A stretch of 64,000 bases of DNA, taken from Phoma sp. XZ068 (taxonomy: Eukaryota > Ascomycota > Dothideomycetes > Pleosporales > Didymellaceae). This document shows positions 36,108 through 48,000 of the stretch, piece after piece. A model generated the notes under the pieces. That model made no database searches and was not told the origin of the DNA. It was given only the letters and a program-made list of their open reading frames with translations. The stretch spans positions 62,001 to 126,000 of the forward strand of contig RBKR01000005.1 in assembly GCA_004835665.1 (NCBI GenBank), in the 5' to 3' direction. Numbering within the stretch: position 1 is the stretch's first letter; the number at the start of each line of letters is the position of its first letter. The translations under genes were made by a program, and so were the position numbers.

Positions 36108-36560
36108 GGCGCAGTGCGAAAAAGATAGATTTCCTACACTAGATGCTATAAATGGGTGGTTAGGCGTCTTGTTCTCCGTAGTACTGTTTGTTACTCTACT
36201 CAGGTCGGAGGGTGCAGGCGTTTATTTCGTATAGTCATGGCGTTGAAGTAGTGCATCATGATATGATCGATCATTCAGTCATGAAAACAATACAATTTGA
36301 CTTCTCCTACCTTTCCCACGTAAGCTACTGATTTGCTCTCGAGTGACTCCTCTCGAGCCTTGGCATCACTCGTCCCACTCATGCAGTACCTCTCCACCCT
36401 CCTGCATGACCCCACAGACCCACATAGTCTACCTCAACAAATATGCCACTCACCAGACACCGAAATCCTCTATTCATCGCCCCGACCTTGTTTGCAAACA
36501 CCACAGGCTTTGTTATCGTGGATATAGACAAGTTAATTTGAGTGGCGACTATCACCATCA
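36108..36560. other. Intergenic, 3' flank of the homeodomain gene and tRNA upstream region
   Basis: I see nothing else in this stretch. Confidence 0.45.
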
Positions 36561-36641
36561 GGCGTTGTGGCGGAGTGGTTATCGCGACAGACTTGAAATC
36601 TGTTTCCCTCGGGAGCGTAGGTTCGAATCCTGCCAACGTCG
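36561..36641 (+). tRNA. tRNA-Ser (anticodon UGA)
   Basis: The 7-bp acceptor stem pairs GGCGTTG (36561-36567) with CAACGTC (36634-36640) and has one G-U; the discriminator base is G at 36641. The anticodon stem is ACAGA/TCTGT around the loop CTTGAAA, which places TGA at positions 34-36. A long variable arm (CCCTCGGGAG), as in class II tRNAs, and a T-arm GTAGG-TTCGAAT-CCTGC complete the cloverleaf. No intron. A run of six T follows at 36642. Confidence 0.95.
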
Positions 36642-36647
36642 TTTTTT
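36642..36647 (+). terminator. RNA polymerase III T-run terminator
   Basis: Six T directly after the tRNA discriminator base. Confidence 0.8.
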
Positions 36648-36830
36648 GTAGTTTTTGTGTCCTTGCAAAGGAGAAAGAACTCTTCTCTTTTTGTTTGGGT
36701 AGGTTTGGGATTTGGTGTGGTGTTTGATCGATGGATGCTAATTTCCCAATAACGCCTGGACGCCCGCTATGCTTTCTAGCTTCCCAATTATTATGCCAGT
36801 GATATTGATTGAACCGGGTACACGTAGTTG

Positions 36831-39767
36831 TTATGCAGCTTCGGCTTGGTCTTCGACCGCCTCAGGTGTCGATGTGGCATCGTTTTCTTCGTCGTAATCT
36901 TCATCGTCTGCCTCTTCATCCAAAGCCTGCCGTAAGCTCTCGGTCCAAGCCTCATACTCTGCTCCATCAAGATCGTAGTCTGCCGCCGCAGCACCCAGCG
37001 CCGGCCACTGCCTGTCGCGCAGTCCATCTTCTTTAGCTATCAATGCCCGCTCCAACACCCCAATCTTCCCATCCTTGAAATCCTCTCTATCCTTCCACAC
37101 ACTCATCTTGTCATCCACCAATCCATTCCTCTCGCAAAACGCCATCCACGCCCTCCAATGCTCGTCCGCACCCAACACCTCGGGATTTCCAATCACGAAC
37201 AACGCCTCTTTTGCCCGCGTCAGCGCAACATTCATCTTCCTCTTCTGCAACACCAATCCCATCCCCCTCCGCACATCCTCCGCCACAAACCTCTGCCTCG
37301 TCCTCGTCGTACAAATAATCACCACCCTCTTCTCCAACCCCTGAAACGCCTCCACCGGCCCAATATTCACATCCCACAGCCCGATCCCGCCCGCATACTG
37401 CGGCCCGCGTATCAGCGAGCGCAGCAGCTTGACTTGCGCCGCAAACGGCGACATGATGCATATATCCTCCTGCTTGACGCCGGACTCGAAGACGAGTGTT
37501 TGCGCGAGCGAGCACGCGAGTCGTGCTTCGCTGATGTTGTACCAGCCGCCGTTGTCGCGCTCGATTTCGTCGCTGCCGGTGTGTGGGATGTATAAGACGG
37601 GCCATTTGCGGCCGCGCCAGAGGGAGGAGGTCTGCAGCGGGGTTTCGGGGAAAACGGCTTCGGGGATTAGCGTGTCGTGGTAGAAGTGCGAGCTGGGTAC
37701 GCTTAGGATCGCGGGGTGCGAGCGGTAGTTGCGGATTAGGTTTGTGAAGGGTGGGTAGGTTATGGGTAGCATGGAGCGTTTGAGGACTGGTGGGCCTGCT
37801 GAAGGCTTGACGTTGGAGCGAGAGAGGGGGTGGTTGGCATACAGTGGGCGTGAGAAGAGGCGCGCGAAGAGGGAAGTGGAAAATGCTGGGTCGTGGGACG
37901 CAGTTCGTGGACCGAGTTGATGCTCGTCGCCTGCCATTACCAGGCGTGGCTGCTTGTGGCTCTGTGGATAGGCAGCAGGCGGGCAGATGACGCTGATCGC
38001 TGGTAAGACATCGATCTCAGTTGCCTGTGCGGCTTCGTCGAGCAGGAGGGCCCCCCAGTGTAGAGAGGGGATTGATGGCTCATCTTCAGGGTGCAATGCT
38101 GTCACCATGTCTCGCTCCATAGTCCATAGATCTGCATTCTTCAAACGAGCTTCTGCTAGTATGGTGGCATCCTGACATGATGTGACTACCACACTAAACG
38201 ATAGCATCGTCTTGAAGGGTGGCAGGTAGAACATATCGTCCTGGACATAGCAGTACTGCAGTAATTCGCGCGGTACTTCGTTGTCGGCTCTATTTGGTCT
38301 GTTCAGTCGAAGGAGCTGTTTGGGTGTCAGGTAGTGTTTTAGTCTTATAGCAAGAGTGTCCGCCGCAGCTTCAGAGGGTGCAGATATTAGCATATGGGCT
38401 ACGTCCGTGGTGTTCAGCAGCTGCATGGCCACCTCCACTAGTGTCTTTGTTTTGCCTGTCCCCGGTGGCCCGGATATGAGATACGGCAGGTTGCCATAGT
38501 CGATGGCACAAACCGAGTTCACAGCGTGCGCTTGCTCGTAGTTTATGGCGTGATCGAAGAGTGCCCGATGAGGAACGCCTCTCAGTTTTGTTTGGAGTCG
38601 TCCATCACTCTCTGTAGGGAATAGAATCCTGCGGATCCAATCTTGTGGCAGGTTGCACTGAGCGTGTGATGTTGGTGCCACTGTTTCGAGATTGAAAGGC
38701 GACTTAGAGATGCTTTCACCGTCTACAGGAAGTTCTTTTCGTTGGAGAGATATTTCTTCGAGACATCGACCGATTGACGACAGGCCCCTGCGCCGGCCTC
38801 GCAGTGACTTCTGCTTAAGTGGGAAGACCACATTCACTATCATGGGCAGAGCATTCTGGTCGTAGTATGGCTTGAGGTGCTCTAAACCATCTACCCTCAA
38901 GTACACAGTCTCGGTTACCCTGCTCACACTATAAACAGAGCAATTGTATTGTATCCCAGTCCAGGACTGATATACAACATAATTTTCACCGTTGCCGGCT
39001 ACGGTTGTGGGCATCTGAATCGGAGTTCCTTCCCAGTTCACCCATAGCTGGCGAATATGTAGAGTATCCCCCATCTCAACAAGCGGGCTGTCCTCACGTA
39101 TGCCGGGAATGGACAAGGCCCAAAGGCGGGTGAGGTCGGGCATGGGTACAGATTGTAATGGTGTCCTGTACAGCGCATATTGTTCATTCTCCTCCTCCTT
39201 GGCTGCGCATTCGCATTTTAGAAGGGACGCAAGATAATGCACATATGATTGCTCGCAGAGCTCTGTTTCCAGCGGTACACTTTTGTCAGGCCATCTGCAG
39301 TCCAAATCTGGCTGGTGGGTGAGGAAGTCATGTCCCGCAAATTTGCTGATGTATGATCGGAAATTGATGTCATGCTTTGTCTCCGTAAAGAGTATACTGC
39401 CTCCTGCCTCTTTATTGATTGAGCGCAGCGCAGACGGAACATATGGTTTTGCATAAACGTCGAATAGAGGGTCTTTCTGCAGAGTGGCCGGTTGTGCATC
39501 TCGAAAGAGGCCTGGCGCGGCGTTGTACCCTGGTTGCAGCAAGTCGTCATGGGCGCCTTGTTGGGTCCTGGGAACATAGGCTCTTGAAGGAGTTGGCGTG
39601 GATGACGGTGGCGGTCTTGGGAGATCACTTATCGGTACTGTATCCACTTTTCGAGTCTGTATGGCCAAGCCTGGTATGAAGGGAACTACGACGGCGTTTG
39701 AGGTCGTATTCCTAAGGGCGCTGTTACGCACCCTAGATTCGTTGTGGTTACTCTCGTGGAGAGTCAT
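36831..39767 (-). CDS. SF1 RNA helicase, MOV10/SDE3-like (UPF1 superfamily)
   Basis: A single 978-residue exon. The two RecA-like domains fill the C-terminal half. Motif I (Walker A) is SGPPGTGKTKT near residue 432, motif II is LLLDEAAQATEIDVLP near 574, motif III is MAGDEHQLGPR, motif IV-like NYRSHPAIL, motif V VGPVEAFQG-like (IGPVEAFQGLEKRVVII) and motif VI VALTRAKEALFVIGNP. The N-terminal half has no recognised domain beyond a beta-rich region. The C-terminus is acidic. Relatives act in RNA silencing, heterochromatin small-RNA complexes or meiotic silencing in fungi, but the exact orthologue cannot be fixed by eye. Such an enzyme unwinds RNA 5' to 3'. Confidence 0.85.
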   Translation of the reverse strand: MTLHESNHNESRVRNSALRNTTSNAVVVPFIPGLAIQTRKVDTVPISDLPRPPPSSTPTPSRAYVPRTQQGAHDDLLQPGYNAAPGLFRDAQPATLQKDPLFDVYAKPYVPSALRSINKEAGGSILFTETKHDINFRSYISKFAGHDFLTHQPDLDCRWPDKSVPLETELCEQSYVHYLASLLKCECAAKEEENEQYALYRTPLQSVPMPDLTRLWALSIPGIREDSPLVEMGDTLHIRQLWVNWEGTPIQMPTTVAGNGENYVVYQSWTGIQYNCSVYSVSRVTETVYLRVDGLEHLKPYYDQNALPMIVNVVFPLKQKSLRGRRRGLSSIGRCLEEISLQRKELPVDGESISKSPFNLETVAPTSHAQCNLPQDWIRRILFPTESDGRLQTKLRGVPHRALFDHAINYEQAHAVNSVCAIDYGNLPYLISGPPGTGKTKTLVEVAMQLLNTTDVAHMLISAPSEAAADTLAIRLKHYLTPKQLLRLNRPNRADNEVPRELLQYCYVQDDMFYLPPFKTMLSFSVVVTSCQDATILAEARLKNADLWTMERDMVTALHPEDEPSIPSLHWGALLLDEAAQATEIDVLPAISVICPPAAYPQSHKQPRLVMAGDEHQLGPRTASHDPAFSTSLFARLFSRPLYANHPLSRSNVKPSAGPPVLKRSMLPITYPPFTNLIRNYRSHPAILSVPSSHFYHDTLIPEAVFPETPLQTSSLWRGRKWPVLYIPHTGSDEIERDNGGWYNISEARLACSLAQTLVFESGVKQEDICIMSPFAAQVKLLRSLIRGPQYAGGIGLWDVNIGPVEAFQGLEKRVVIICTTRTRQRFVAEDVRRGMGLVLQKRKMNVALTRAKEALFVIGNPEVLGADEHWRAWMAFCERNGLVDDKMSVWKDREDFKDGKIGVLERALIAKEDGLRDRQWPALGAAAADYDLDGAEYEAWTESLRQALDEEADDEDYDEENDATSTPEAVEDQAEAA

Positions 39768-41843
39768 GTTGTGCGAGTATGATGTTCGGTTATCGGAAAT
39801 GAATCGGCCAAATTGTAGGCTGTCTTGTTGATATGTGCAGTGAAATCAACGAACTGCACGCCAAATGCTGGGAAGGCTGAGGTACCATACTGCAACCGTT
39901 CACTCATACTACACAAAGGATACCGCGTACATGATGCTACCATTCACATGCAACCCAGAAGCAATGATCAATCAAAACGGCAGAGCAGATGGAGTGGCAT
40001 GAAAATGAGAAGTGCCGGGGGCATGGACAGCGCCAAGACCCAAGGCTGCAGTGCGCCGTGACGAAATGAAGCTGACTGAGATCGTATGGAGAAGTTGGAC
40101 AAACAAGGCTGAGATCTCAAGCCTATAGGAGTTAGATCGTATCAGAAATGATTCAAGAAGCATGGACTGTTCATTCCATCAAGTTTGGGGATCGCCATCG
40201 GTGAGTGTACTCGTGACAGAAGGTAGGCTAATGTGGGGTGTGCACGTCCCTCTGAGCGCCTCCCGAGGTTGCAGACGGCGTCCCAATTTTCTATCATCCA
40301 CACGTGGCTTCTGAGAAGCTAAGTCGACCACAGTTAGTGTCTAGATGAACACATAAAGATAAGGCAAGCTAAGGTCCAACTCTGGTAGGAAGGTAAGGTA
40401 TTACTTCAACTATCTGTCCCCAAGCAAGCTTGTTCTTAGTGCTGTAGCGGCTGCTCCCGATGCTCTAAAAGCCATGAGCGGTTTAAGTTCAGTATGATCT
40501 GTCTTTTTGCCTAACTTCACATGTAATTCGTCGAGAGTGAGTTTTCGGCGTAACTAAATCCCTCCGAAAGCTTCGCATTGGAACCATTGATGTCTTCGTG
40601 TATCGCAAACATCAAACCCTGATTGCTGCAACAGGAACTTTCAGACTCGAGGTGGCTTCGTTGTGGCATAAGAAGCCAAATACGGGCAGCTTATCCTCTC
40701 TCTCCAGTTAGAATGCAACACAGTTGCCTCGAAGCAGTTCATCGTTATACCGAATGAGACATAGACACAGCGGAAAACTCGTGGGAAAACCCGATCGAGC
40801 TGCGATTATTCGGATTTTTTACCAGATTCAATAATGACTTGAACTGAGTTCCTCGTTTGAGAGGGAACCAGAATGTATCTTGATGAAAGTGGGCAAGTGG
40901 TACTTCACAACAGGATCGTGACCCCTGTTAAATGTTCTCAAATCGGGAAGGTGGGTTTCACAAGGCGAGCGGACCAGCCCGCTTTCACCTCTGCAATAGC
41001 CGGTCTAGATAGGTGGCTGACTGCAAGCTCCACTCGGTCCATTATTAATTCGCCTGCAGTCGGCTGGTCCGTACGCAGGCTACTTTGCTGACGAGACGAA
41101 GCGCCGTCAGTGGTCAACTCCTACCGGCACACTGCATGCATCGTTTCATATCACAATTGCGTGCCCTAGTACAATCGCGCGAACGTGTTGAAGGTGGATC
41201 ATCGGCGAGTGACACATTTAGGGCAAGGATCTGATCTTCAAGTGGAGAACCCGCGCCGTCAGAAGACGTATTTTGACACTCAATGCCCGTGCAGCCATGT
41301 GCGTGGCCTGCCGGCAGTCGTTGTTGAGACGAGGATATGCCTGACTGTCAAAACCATGGCCTCGGTTCCATAAGGTTCCAGCCTGTGAGTAACACCGTCG
41401 ACGGTGCCTTACGGTGTAACTGCAATTAACAAAGCGCATCTAATTGCCCTCTTTCCCGTGCTTCGTCTAGGCCAGTGCTGGGAAACCGGCGATTTTCATG
41501 CACGTTCCACATGTTCACGATGGTGGAGAGCAACGAAAGCACTGATAATCGATGGGGCAAGTTTATAGCCGAAACGATCAACTGTCTCGCTCGTCAGAGT
41601 ACCCGCGCCCGCGTTGATTTCCCCGGATCTGACACCGTTTCGAGAAGGTGAAGGCGTGGTGTGGCTCACCCTGCATGCTCGTATCCCGCTCGTGCCTGAG
41701 GATCTAAGCCCGCATATTGGGGCCAGCCACATTCTATATGTGAGCATTATAATAGACACGGGTCTCCTTGCACGGCCGAAATACCTTCTCCTATGTAATA
41801 GAAGGGCTTGCGACATTAACAATTTGACCGAGTTGTGTCAAGG
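39768..41843. other. Intergenic, divergent, no convincing gene
   Basis: About 2.1 kb between divergent genes. Short open frames only. It contains a 10-bp inverted pair (CGGACCAGCC at 40970-40979 and its complement at 41062-41071) and a perfect 14-bp palindrome at 41393-41406. Confidence 0.5.
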
Positions 41844-43747
41844 ATGACTTCGAGGTTTCCCACAGCAGCGGAAATACTATCCTTCCCAGCGCCGAACTAT
41901 GTCGATCCTACGACTAGAAGGCCGCTGGCCATTGGTATTATTACGCCCATGACAGTTTTGGTCATTGTAGCCATCTCGTGTCGCTTTTACAGTCGAACTG
42001 TTTTGACCAAGACTCTTGGCTGGGACGATGGCATCATGCTCATGGCAGCTGTAAGTCCTGAATTCTGCTTCTGGAGGATAATGCATTAATTGACTGAGCG
42101 AACAGATTGTGTCCGTTGGGAATAATGTCATGGTCATCGTCTCAATGCTGCCGCAGTTCCAAATGGGCTATCATCTTTGTACGCAACCAAAGCATCGCAC
42201 TTGAAACGGCGCCACTGATAATCGTCAGGGGACATACGCCCAGAGATCCTTTATGGCTCCATGAAGTCTGCTCAGGTATGCACGCCGAAATTCTCCAGAG
42301 GAAACCAGCTTACACCGTTCAGATGGGTATGGCAACGCAATTGCTGTTCACTGCGATCATAACTCTGATGAAAGTAGCGATACTTTTGACCTATCTACGT
42401 GAGTAGACCCAGGTCAGAATCAATCTTTCCAATGCTAACAATGCCGAAGGCATCTTTCCGTCACGATTGAACAAGTGGTTCTGTAACTTCATGCTGTTCT
42501 ACACGGTTGCGCTAAACGTGGCCTGCTTCTTCGTCACACTCTTCCAATGCGCGTAAGATACTCCCCTCCGTGGCTGCCGGTTGTCATACTGACCTGTTTG
42601 AAGACCGGCAAGTACTTACTGGAACATCTTCAAATACATCGGCACGGCAAAATGCCTAAACATTAAGGCGATATATTATTTCCACTCGGCTCAGAACACA
42701 CTCAGCGACTTCCTCATTTTCCTATGGCCAGCGAGAGACCTTCTCAACGTCAATGTATCGTTACGCCAGCGCATCACGCTGACGTGCATGTTCTCTCTCG
42801 GTGTTATGTGAGTTCTTATAGCTTTCTTTTGCACAAGGACGCTAACAGTACTTCAGCGTATGTGTTGCCGGCGTTGCTCGCTTCTATTACACGCACGTCT
42901 ACTTGCACTCGTTTGACGTTTTCTGTAAGTTGCCCCGCCTGCTTTTTCAAATCACATTTTGCATAAGCTTACACTGTTAGGGCATGGGGCAGAGACTTTC
43001 ATCATTATGTCTGTCGAGGGAAGCATTGGTATAGCATGTGGCTGTCTCCCCGGATGCAAACCACTCATGAACAGACTGTTTCCACGATACTTCGGCACCA
43101 CGAACAATTCCTCGAATTCGTACCCACGACGATGGCGACCAAATCACGGGAAGCAAATCGACGACGAGGAGTTGACACAGTTATCAGGATCATTAGGAGG
43201 CACAATACCATCGATCAGTCCAGCAGTAACCCAGCCTGTTAGCGCCGCACCACCTGCAGGCCTTCATCGTTCTCCATCAAAGCAAACACAGGTTTCACTC
43301 GTTTCCACATTCAGCCCTACAATCTCGCCCATAAATCGGTCTAATTCACTCAACACAACGCGTACCGTTACCACCAACAGCATGAGAGCGCCAATCATAC
43401 ATCGTTCGGTTTCGCACTTGTCGCAAGCTACCTTCACAACTACCATCACCGCCCAACCGCACCTATCGCGTTCAGAATCGCGGCTTTCACGCCACTCACG
43501 CCAAATATCCAGATCGGATCGAGTGGATATAAACAAGCCCTTGCCAATGCGGCCTGCACCCCCTGCTGTAGCAGCACGTAGGCCAGGCGCAGGTGGCTAT
43601 GGTAGGAGTAGAGCTGCTTCAAGAGAGCATAGTTCGGGGAGCAGCGCAAGCACAGAGCTGTTCATTCTTCAGGGTAGGAGCAGCGGGTCAGGGAAACAGT
43701 CGCCGGAGCGCTGGCCCAGGGAAACAGGCAGGGGAGCACAAAATTAA
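41844..43747 (+). CDS. Rhodopsin-domain integral membrane protein (PTH11-like, 7 TM)
   Basis: Eight exons: 41844-42050, 42106-42178, 42229-42275, 42323-42398, 42450-42552, 42604-42807, 42857-42924, 42981-43747. All phases agree, giving 514 residues. Membrane segments are visible from IGIITPMTVLVIVAISCRFY onward, and the loop motif LGWDDGIMLMAA after TM2 is the hallmark of the fungal rhodopsin-like family. WDIRPEILYGSMK, LLFTAIITLMKVAILLTYLR and WFCNFMLFYTVALNV continue it, followed by the SDFLIFLWPARDL and WHGAETFIIMSVEGSIGIAC motifs near TM6-7. The last 200 residues are a Ser/Arg-rich cytosolic tail. The family includes candidate surface receptors of plant-associated fungi, but the ligand is unknown and it lacks the extracellular CFEM domain. 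Confidence 0.88.
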
Positions 43748-46145
43748 TGTCTCTATGTAAACTTACCAAAATGTTAAGATACAAGTGTTTGTTATTCTGC
43801 GAGTGTCTACAATATGTGTCACGTAGTGAGCGTAAAGTTAAATGTCCGAAATTGTCCACATCAAATGTAACATGAGTGCGTCACTTGAGAGCTTTGCAGC
43901 AAACCTCACGGCCGGCCGTTGTGCGCCCAACGCGATTCGCAAGTCATGAATGGCTGTGAACATCAGCACCAAATTCTCACGGAGAATAAAACCTATCCGG
44001 AGGTTAAGACTCGAAAGTGTGGCTACCACCCATGAGTTTGCTTCATAGAAGAACTTCATGACGTGTGTGGGTTCCACATCCTGAACGGTTACACATCCGC
44101 AGTATGCGGGCTCATGCAGCCGTCTCACACCCCAAGCATCACTTACATTGCACATGCAGACTGCATCTCCAAAACGTCTCATACCATCAACTTTTCACCG
44201 CGGCCTGAGGCTCGACGAAACCCCCTCAGACCGAGGCAGAAGTCCCAAATGTAGCACAAACCCTCACCATCTCCATCGATTGCGCCCGTACAAACATTAC
44301 CTCTTGTATCGATTGAAGAATGGGATGCATATCCATGCATGTATCCCGTTGTTAAATGCACGACGGCACGATACGACATTTATTCCCGACCACTCCCTTT
44401 TAGATACGAGTCCCCCCCTTATTCAAAAATATTAGAAAAACAGGTATATCATTTCTACTTCCCGTCCTGTCCTATGACCTGCGAGGGGTATGCCTCAGCT
44501 AGCCAACATGAAACACTAAATAACGTGAAACACTCCGCTACCAAATGTCTGGTCTATCGCCCACGCCGAGCCGTCAGATGGCGCGACATTCAAGCTGATA
44601 CTCGAGTATACAGATTATTCGTTCTGAGCTATACCATACTCATTCTCATTCTCATGCTCATGCTAACGCTATATTTCAGGGCGCGCAACCGGTAATCGGC
44701 TAAAGAGGTGATACTTTTTGGAATTTCGCGGATAAAAACGGTTCAAAGTAAGGTGAACGACTAATCTACGGTAAGACTAGGACTCATAGGTAATTCTCGG
44801 CAATACGAGTTCTTGTGTTATTACCCAGGAATGGCTGATATAGCAGTTCGTAAGCATCACGAGTCGTGAAAACGCCACCTGCAGGGTACCACGATCCTGC
44901 GGCTGAAGATCGGGAACCGCGTGGAAGAATTTACGCTGTGGTATTGGTGCAGAACAAAAGTCACTGCGCTTTTTGAATTTACGCCACATATAGAGGTGAA
45001 TCTGGAAAAACACCTTACGTCTAGTCAACTTCTCGACAAATATGCCATTCCCTTCTTGTCACTCCCGTAGCGCGCATGCCAAGATGGTTGATAGAACCTG
45101 GATAGTGGTTCAGCTCAGCTAGCTTCGATCATATTACTTTCTAATCGTTGGCTGAAATTACTATATGACGCTATTGTAGGTAAATGGCTGGTTTGATGTC
45201 AAATGACATCAAACCAGTATCTTCTTTTAATTGTTACGCGAAAGAGCTAGTTGCCATATAACAGAGTCTTACGCTTAGCCTACTACTATATGGACAAGAA
45301 GGAATATTCCTACGGGATGAATTCACATGCCATGGCTACAACATAGAAAGTTGCAGCAGACTTACGCACCTTAAGCTCCCTGTACATGCAATCGGTACCT
45401 GCTCGGTGCCATGGTGTGTTGTTTTTACTACCTGTGCTCCTCGACAACGCCAATGATACATTTATCACAGGTAGTATAATGTTAAAGCAATCCTTCAATT
45501 TCAGGTAATTTGCACTAATTACATTTCCACGCGGTGAATTGTCTAGGATTGCTTTGTGTAACTTTTTTCACCAACACCAAGTGCGCGCCACGTTCCTATC
45601 CAACCTCCGTTTCGTCTTTACTCACCTTCATCCCATCTCTCCTCGATCCCATCTTATCATGATAACCTACCTCTGTCCTACCCGGTTAATTTACATATTT
45701 TATCTAGAGACCAACAAAACACTGCCACAACAACTCTCCTATATAAACCCACACCTATCAATCTAATCGTACACGCCCTACACGGTGTTCTTCACAATCT
45801 TTTCTTCTTCCTGTGGATTCTACACCATTCAACGTCGGGGTATTTCACCCGATGTTACATAGCAATTGATTGCACAGATGTCCAACCCATCAACGGTGTC
45901 TATGATGCTGCCGGCTTGTTTGAGCAGAAGGAATGGTGTTTTGAAAATTATGAGGCGAATGTAAAATATTGAATTAGATGAATCAAAGCGTTGGTACTAC
46001 TCTTGCACAATTAAAACACAAAACCCCCTCGCTCCCAACTACATACTCCACGCCTCCCCCCAAAGCCCTCGTCCACTTCCCTCCCCGCGCAAAAAACCGC
46101 CGCTCAAAATTACATGTCTACAAAGATGCTTTCCCCATCACGCGT
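43748..46145. other. Intergenic 2.4 kb with a perfect hairpin-forming inverted repeat
   Basis: No coding frame with support. It is AT-rich in parts and contains a TATATAA-like box near 45750 with no gene below it. The inverted repeat is listed separately. Confidence 0.5.
45188..45217. repeat. Perfect 14-bp inverted repeat with 2-bp spacer
   Basis: CTGGTTTGATGTCA (45188-45201), AA, then TGACATCAAACCAG (45204-45217). The match is exact. Confidence 0.9.
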
Positions 46146-46512
46146 CTAAGCACCAGTGCACAACAACGCATCCGCACCAAGCGGGATCGCGCAGCACTGC
46201 GCACTCGTTCCCGTCTCTGCGCAGATCGCGGTGAATTCTTCTGTTGATGCTACTGGGCCGGCTATGTGATGTTAGCTTTGCTTTGCTTGTCTCTCCTTTT
46301 TGTTTGGATTACGGCGGTGTGTACGTACCGTTCTCGCAGTTCAGGTTCGCGACGCCTAGGACGTCGAGCTGGCAGCATACAGGCGTGGCGAGAGAGCCGC
46401 AGACGGAGGCCTGGCGAGCGACGAGCTTGCCGGCGGTAGGGGAGCGCGCGGTGATGGCGGCGGCAGAGGTGAGGCTCATGAGAGCGGTGACGGTGGCGAG
46501 GGTGAACTGCAT
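46146..46512 (-). CDS. Class II hydrophobin
   Basis: Exons 46512-46329 and 46261-46146, joined in phase 1 across a 67-nt intron (GTACGT donor, ACATAG acceptor), giving 99 residues. A signal peptide (MQFTLATVTALMSLTSAAA) is followed by a short propeptide. All eight hydrophobin cysteines are present: C-x7-CC-x11-C, then the exon 2 part ending C-x8-CC-x10-C. The spacing matches class II except that the first gap is 7 instead of the usual 9-10. The product would self-assemble at air-water interfaces on hyphae or spores. The gene was split too finely to stand out as a single frame. A TATA-like box and a CA-rich leader typical of strongly expressed fungal genes precede it. Confidence 0.9.
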
Positions 46513-46630
46513 GGTGAGTGTTGTGATTGGAGTTGTAGTATGAATGTTTGTGTGGTTGAGGTTGAGATGTATTGATGAAGAGTTGGGAGGTTGTGGTGAT
46601 GATGAGCTTTGAAGGGTATGATAGAGGATA

Positions 46631-46636
46631 CTTATA
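46631..46636 (-). promoter_or_regulatory. TATA-like box of the hydrophobin gene
   Basis: TATAAG on the minus strand, about 120 bp upstream of the ATG at 46512. Confidence 0.45.
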
Positions 46637-48000
46637 AGTTCATGGCTGCTCTATCAAGTGTCAGGGTGTGGGCGACTGAGGAGACCTGGTAAGTCGATGT
46701 TGTAGCCCCACGCCGTGCACATGGAACTTGCCTTGATCTTGCGATACATCCCGCTCATTAAGGTGTTGACCAAGCCGCCATATCCATGTTACAGACTCCC
46801 TATCTCTGGGCTTCTGTCACTGATGCGGTTGTCCGGGTTGGCTGGTCTGCAGGATATCTCCTCACAAGCCCTGTCGAGATTGTTCCGACGAGCCGGCCGA
46901 TGATGATCGACACAAGCTTCATCTCTCAGCCGCAAGATCCATGCGACTTCACCGTGAACCTGTGTGGAGGTTGCCGAATAGAGCATACATGACTAGAATA
47001 GGCAATGCAAAAGCGGGTCTGATCGACAGGACAACCAAATAAAGTCCCATCTTGGCAGAGTGTAGATCCGATAAGCCTCACAACCGAAGCACAAGCAATT
47101 GTGATAATCTTGACTTTGGAAGCCGTCGACTCGCCGGCGGCGCAGGGGCAGCCTTGCGGAGGGTGAGAGCGAGTGCGAGATAGATCGTCATTCAGCGATC
47201 TGTCAAAAAACAAATACCTTGTCGGCGAGCGATGTGATCGTGGATATTGCCATATACAGTATCGCCGATTTATGCCTTTGGCAAGTGATTGGAGAAGAGA
47301 AACAGCCTTGCGTAGATCTGGGGAAGTGACGATGAAGTTGAGGGCTGGTAGCCCTCCGGCGTATCCGCCGTATCATGCCCCCCACAGTGCAGCACGGGTG
47401 AGGCGTCGATCAGATCGGCTGCCGGAACATGAAGCAGGGACGAGGTATATCGGCAGTCTGCACGTCTTGAAGACAAAAAAAAACAGAAACCAGCATGTCG
47501 GTATCCTTCAGTCCGAGCCCCAAAAGACTTTCCCTGCGACTCTGATGTCATGCATGGAAATCAAGAAGCCAGTTGCATTTCAAGCTACTCTTTCACTCAG
47601 ACTTGTGCACTACCATACGAATGGATGATTCCGGACTGATGCTTCCTTTGATGTAGGGACGAGATGATAGGTCGGAGATTGATAAGGCTGCCAAGGCGGT
47701 GTCGGCAGTCGGCGAATGGGAAAGCGCGCTAACGTCGGTGCTCGTTCGTCCCTGCGGTGATGCTCTTGATCTACAATTCACACTGCAAACCGACTGAGCA
47801 GCGCACCTCTGTTCGTCATATGTCATCTGTACTGTAGCATCACGGAAGCCAAGCGCTGGCAGCTCGCACGTGCATTTGATTGCCACACGTCACCCGTCGT
47901 CTCTCGCTCCCTACTCTCCCACGAGCGGTGCATTTGCGCCGAAGCCTGCGCTGCTGCAATACCTCTAATACTTCGAGCCCACGAGTCTACCACGGTCGCC
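46637..48000. other. Divergent intergenic region, no gene seen
   Basis: Carries the hydrophobin promoter on the left and the leader of the Sds3-like gene on the right. Small frames between 46715 and 47890 have no support. Confidence 0.5.

Noticed and set aside
45740..45770. TATATAA box suggesting a plus-strand gene
   Set aside because: No coding frame or splice pattern follows before the hydrophobin.
45978..46247. Plus-strand frame of 89 codons
   Set aside because: It overlaps exon 2 of the hydrophobin on the opposite strand and has no features of its own.
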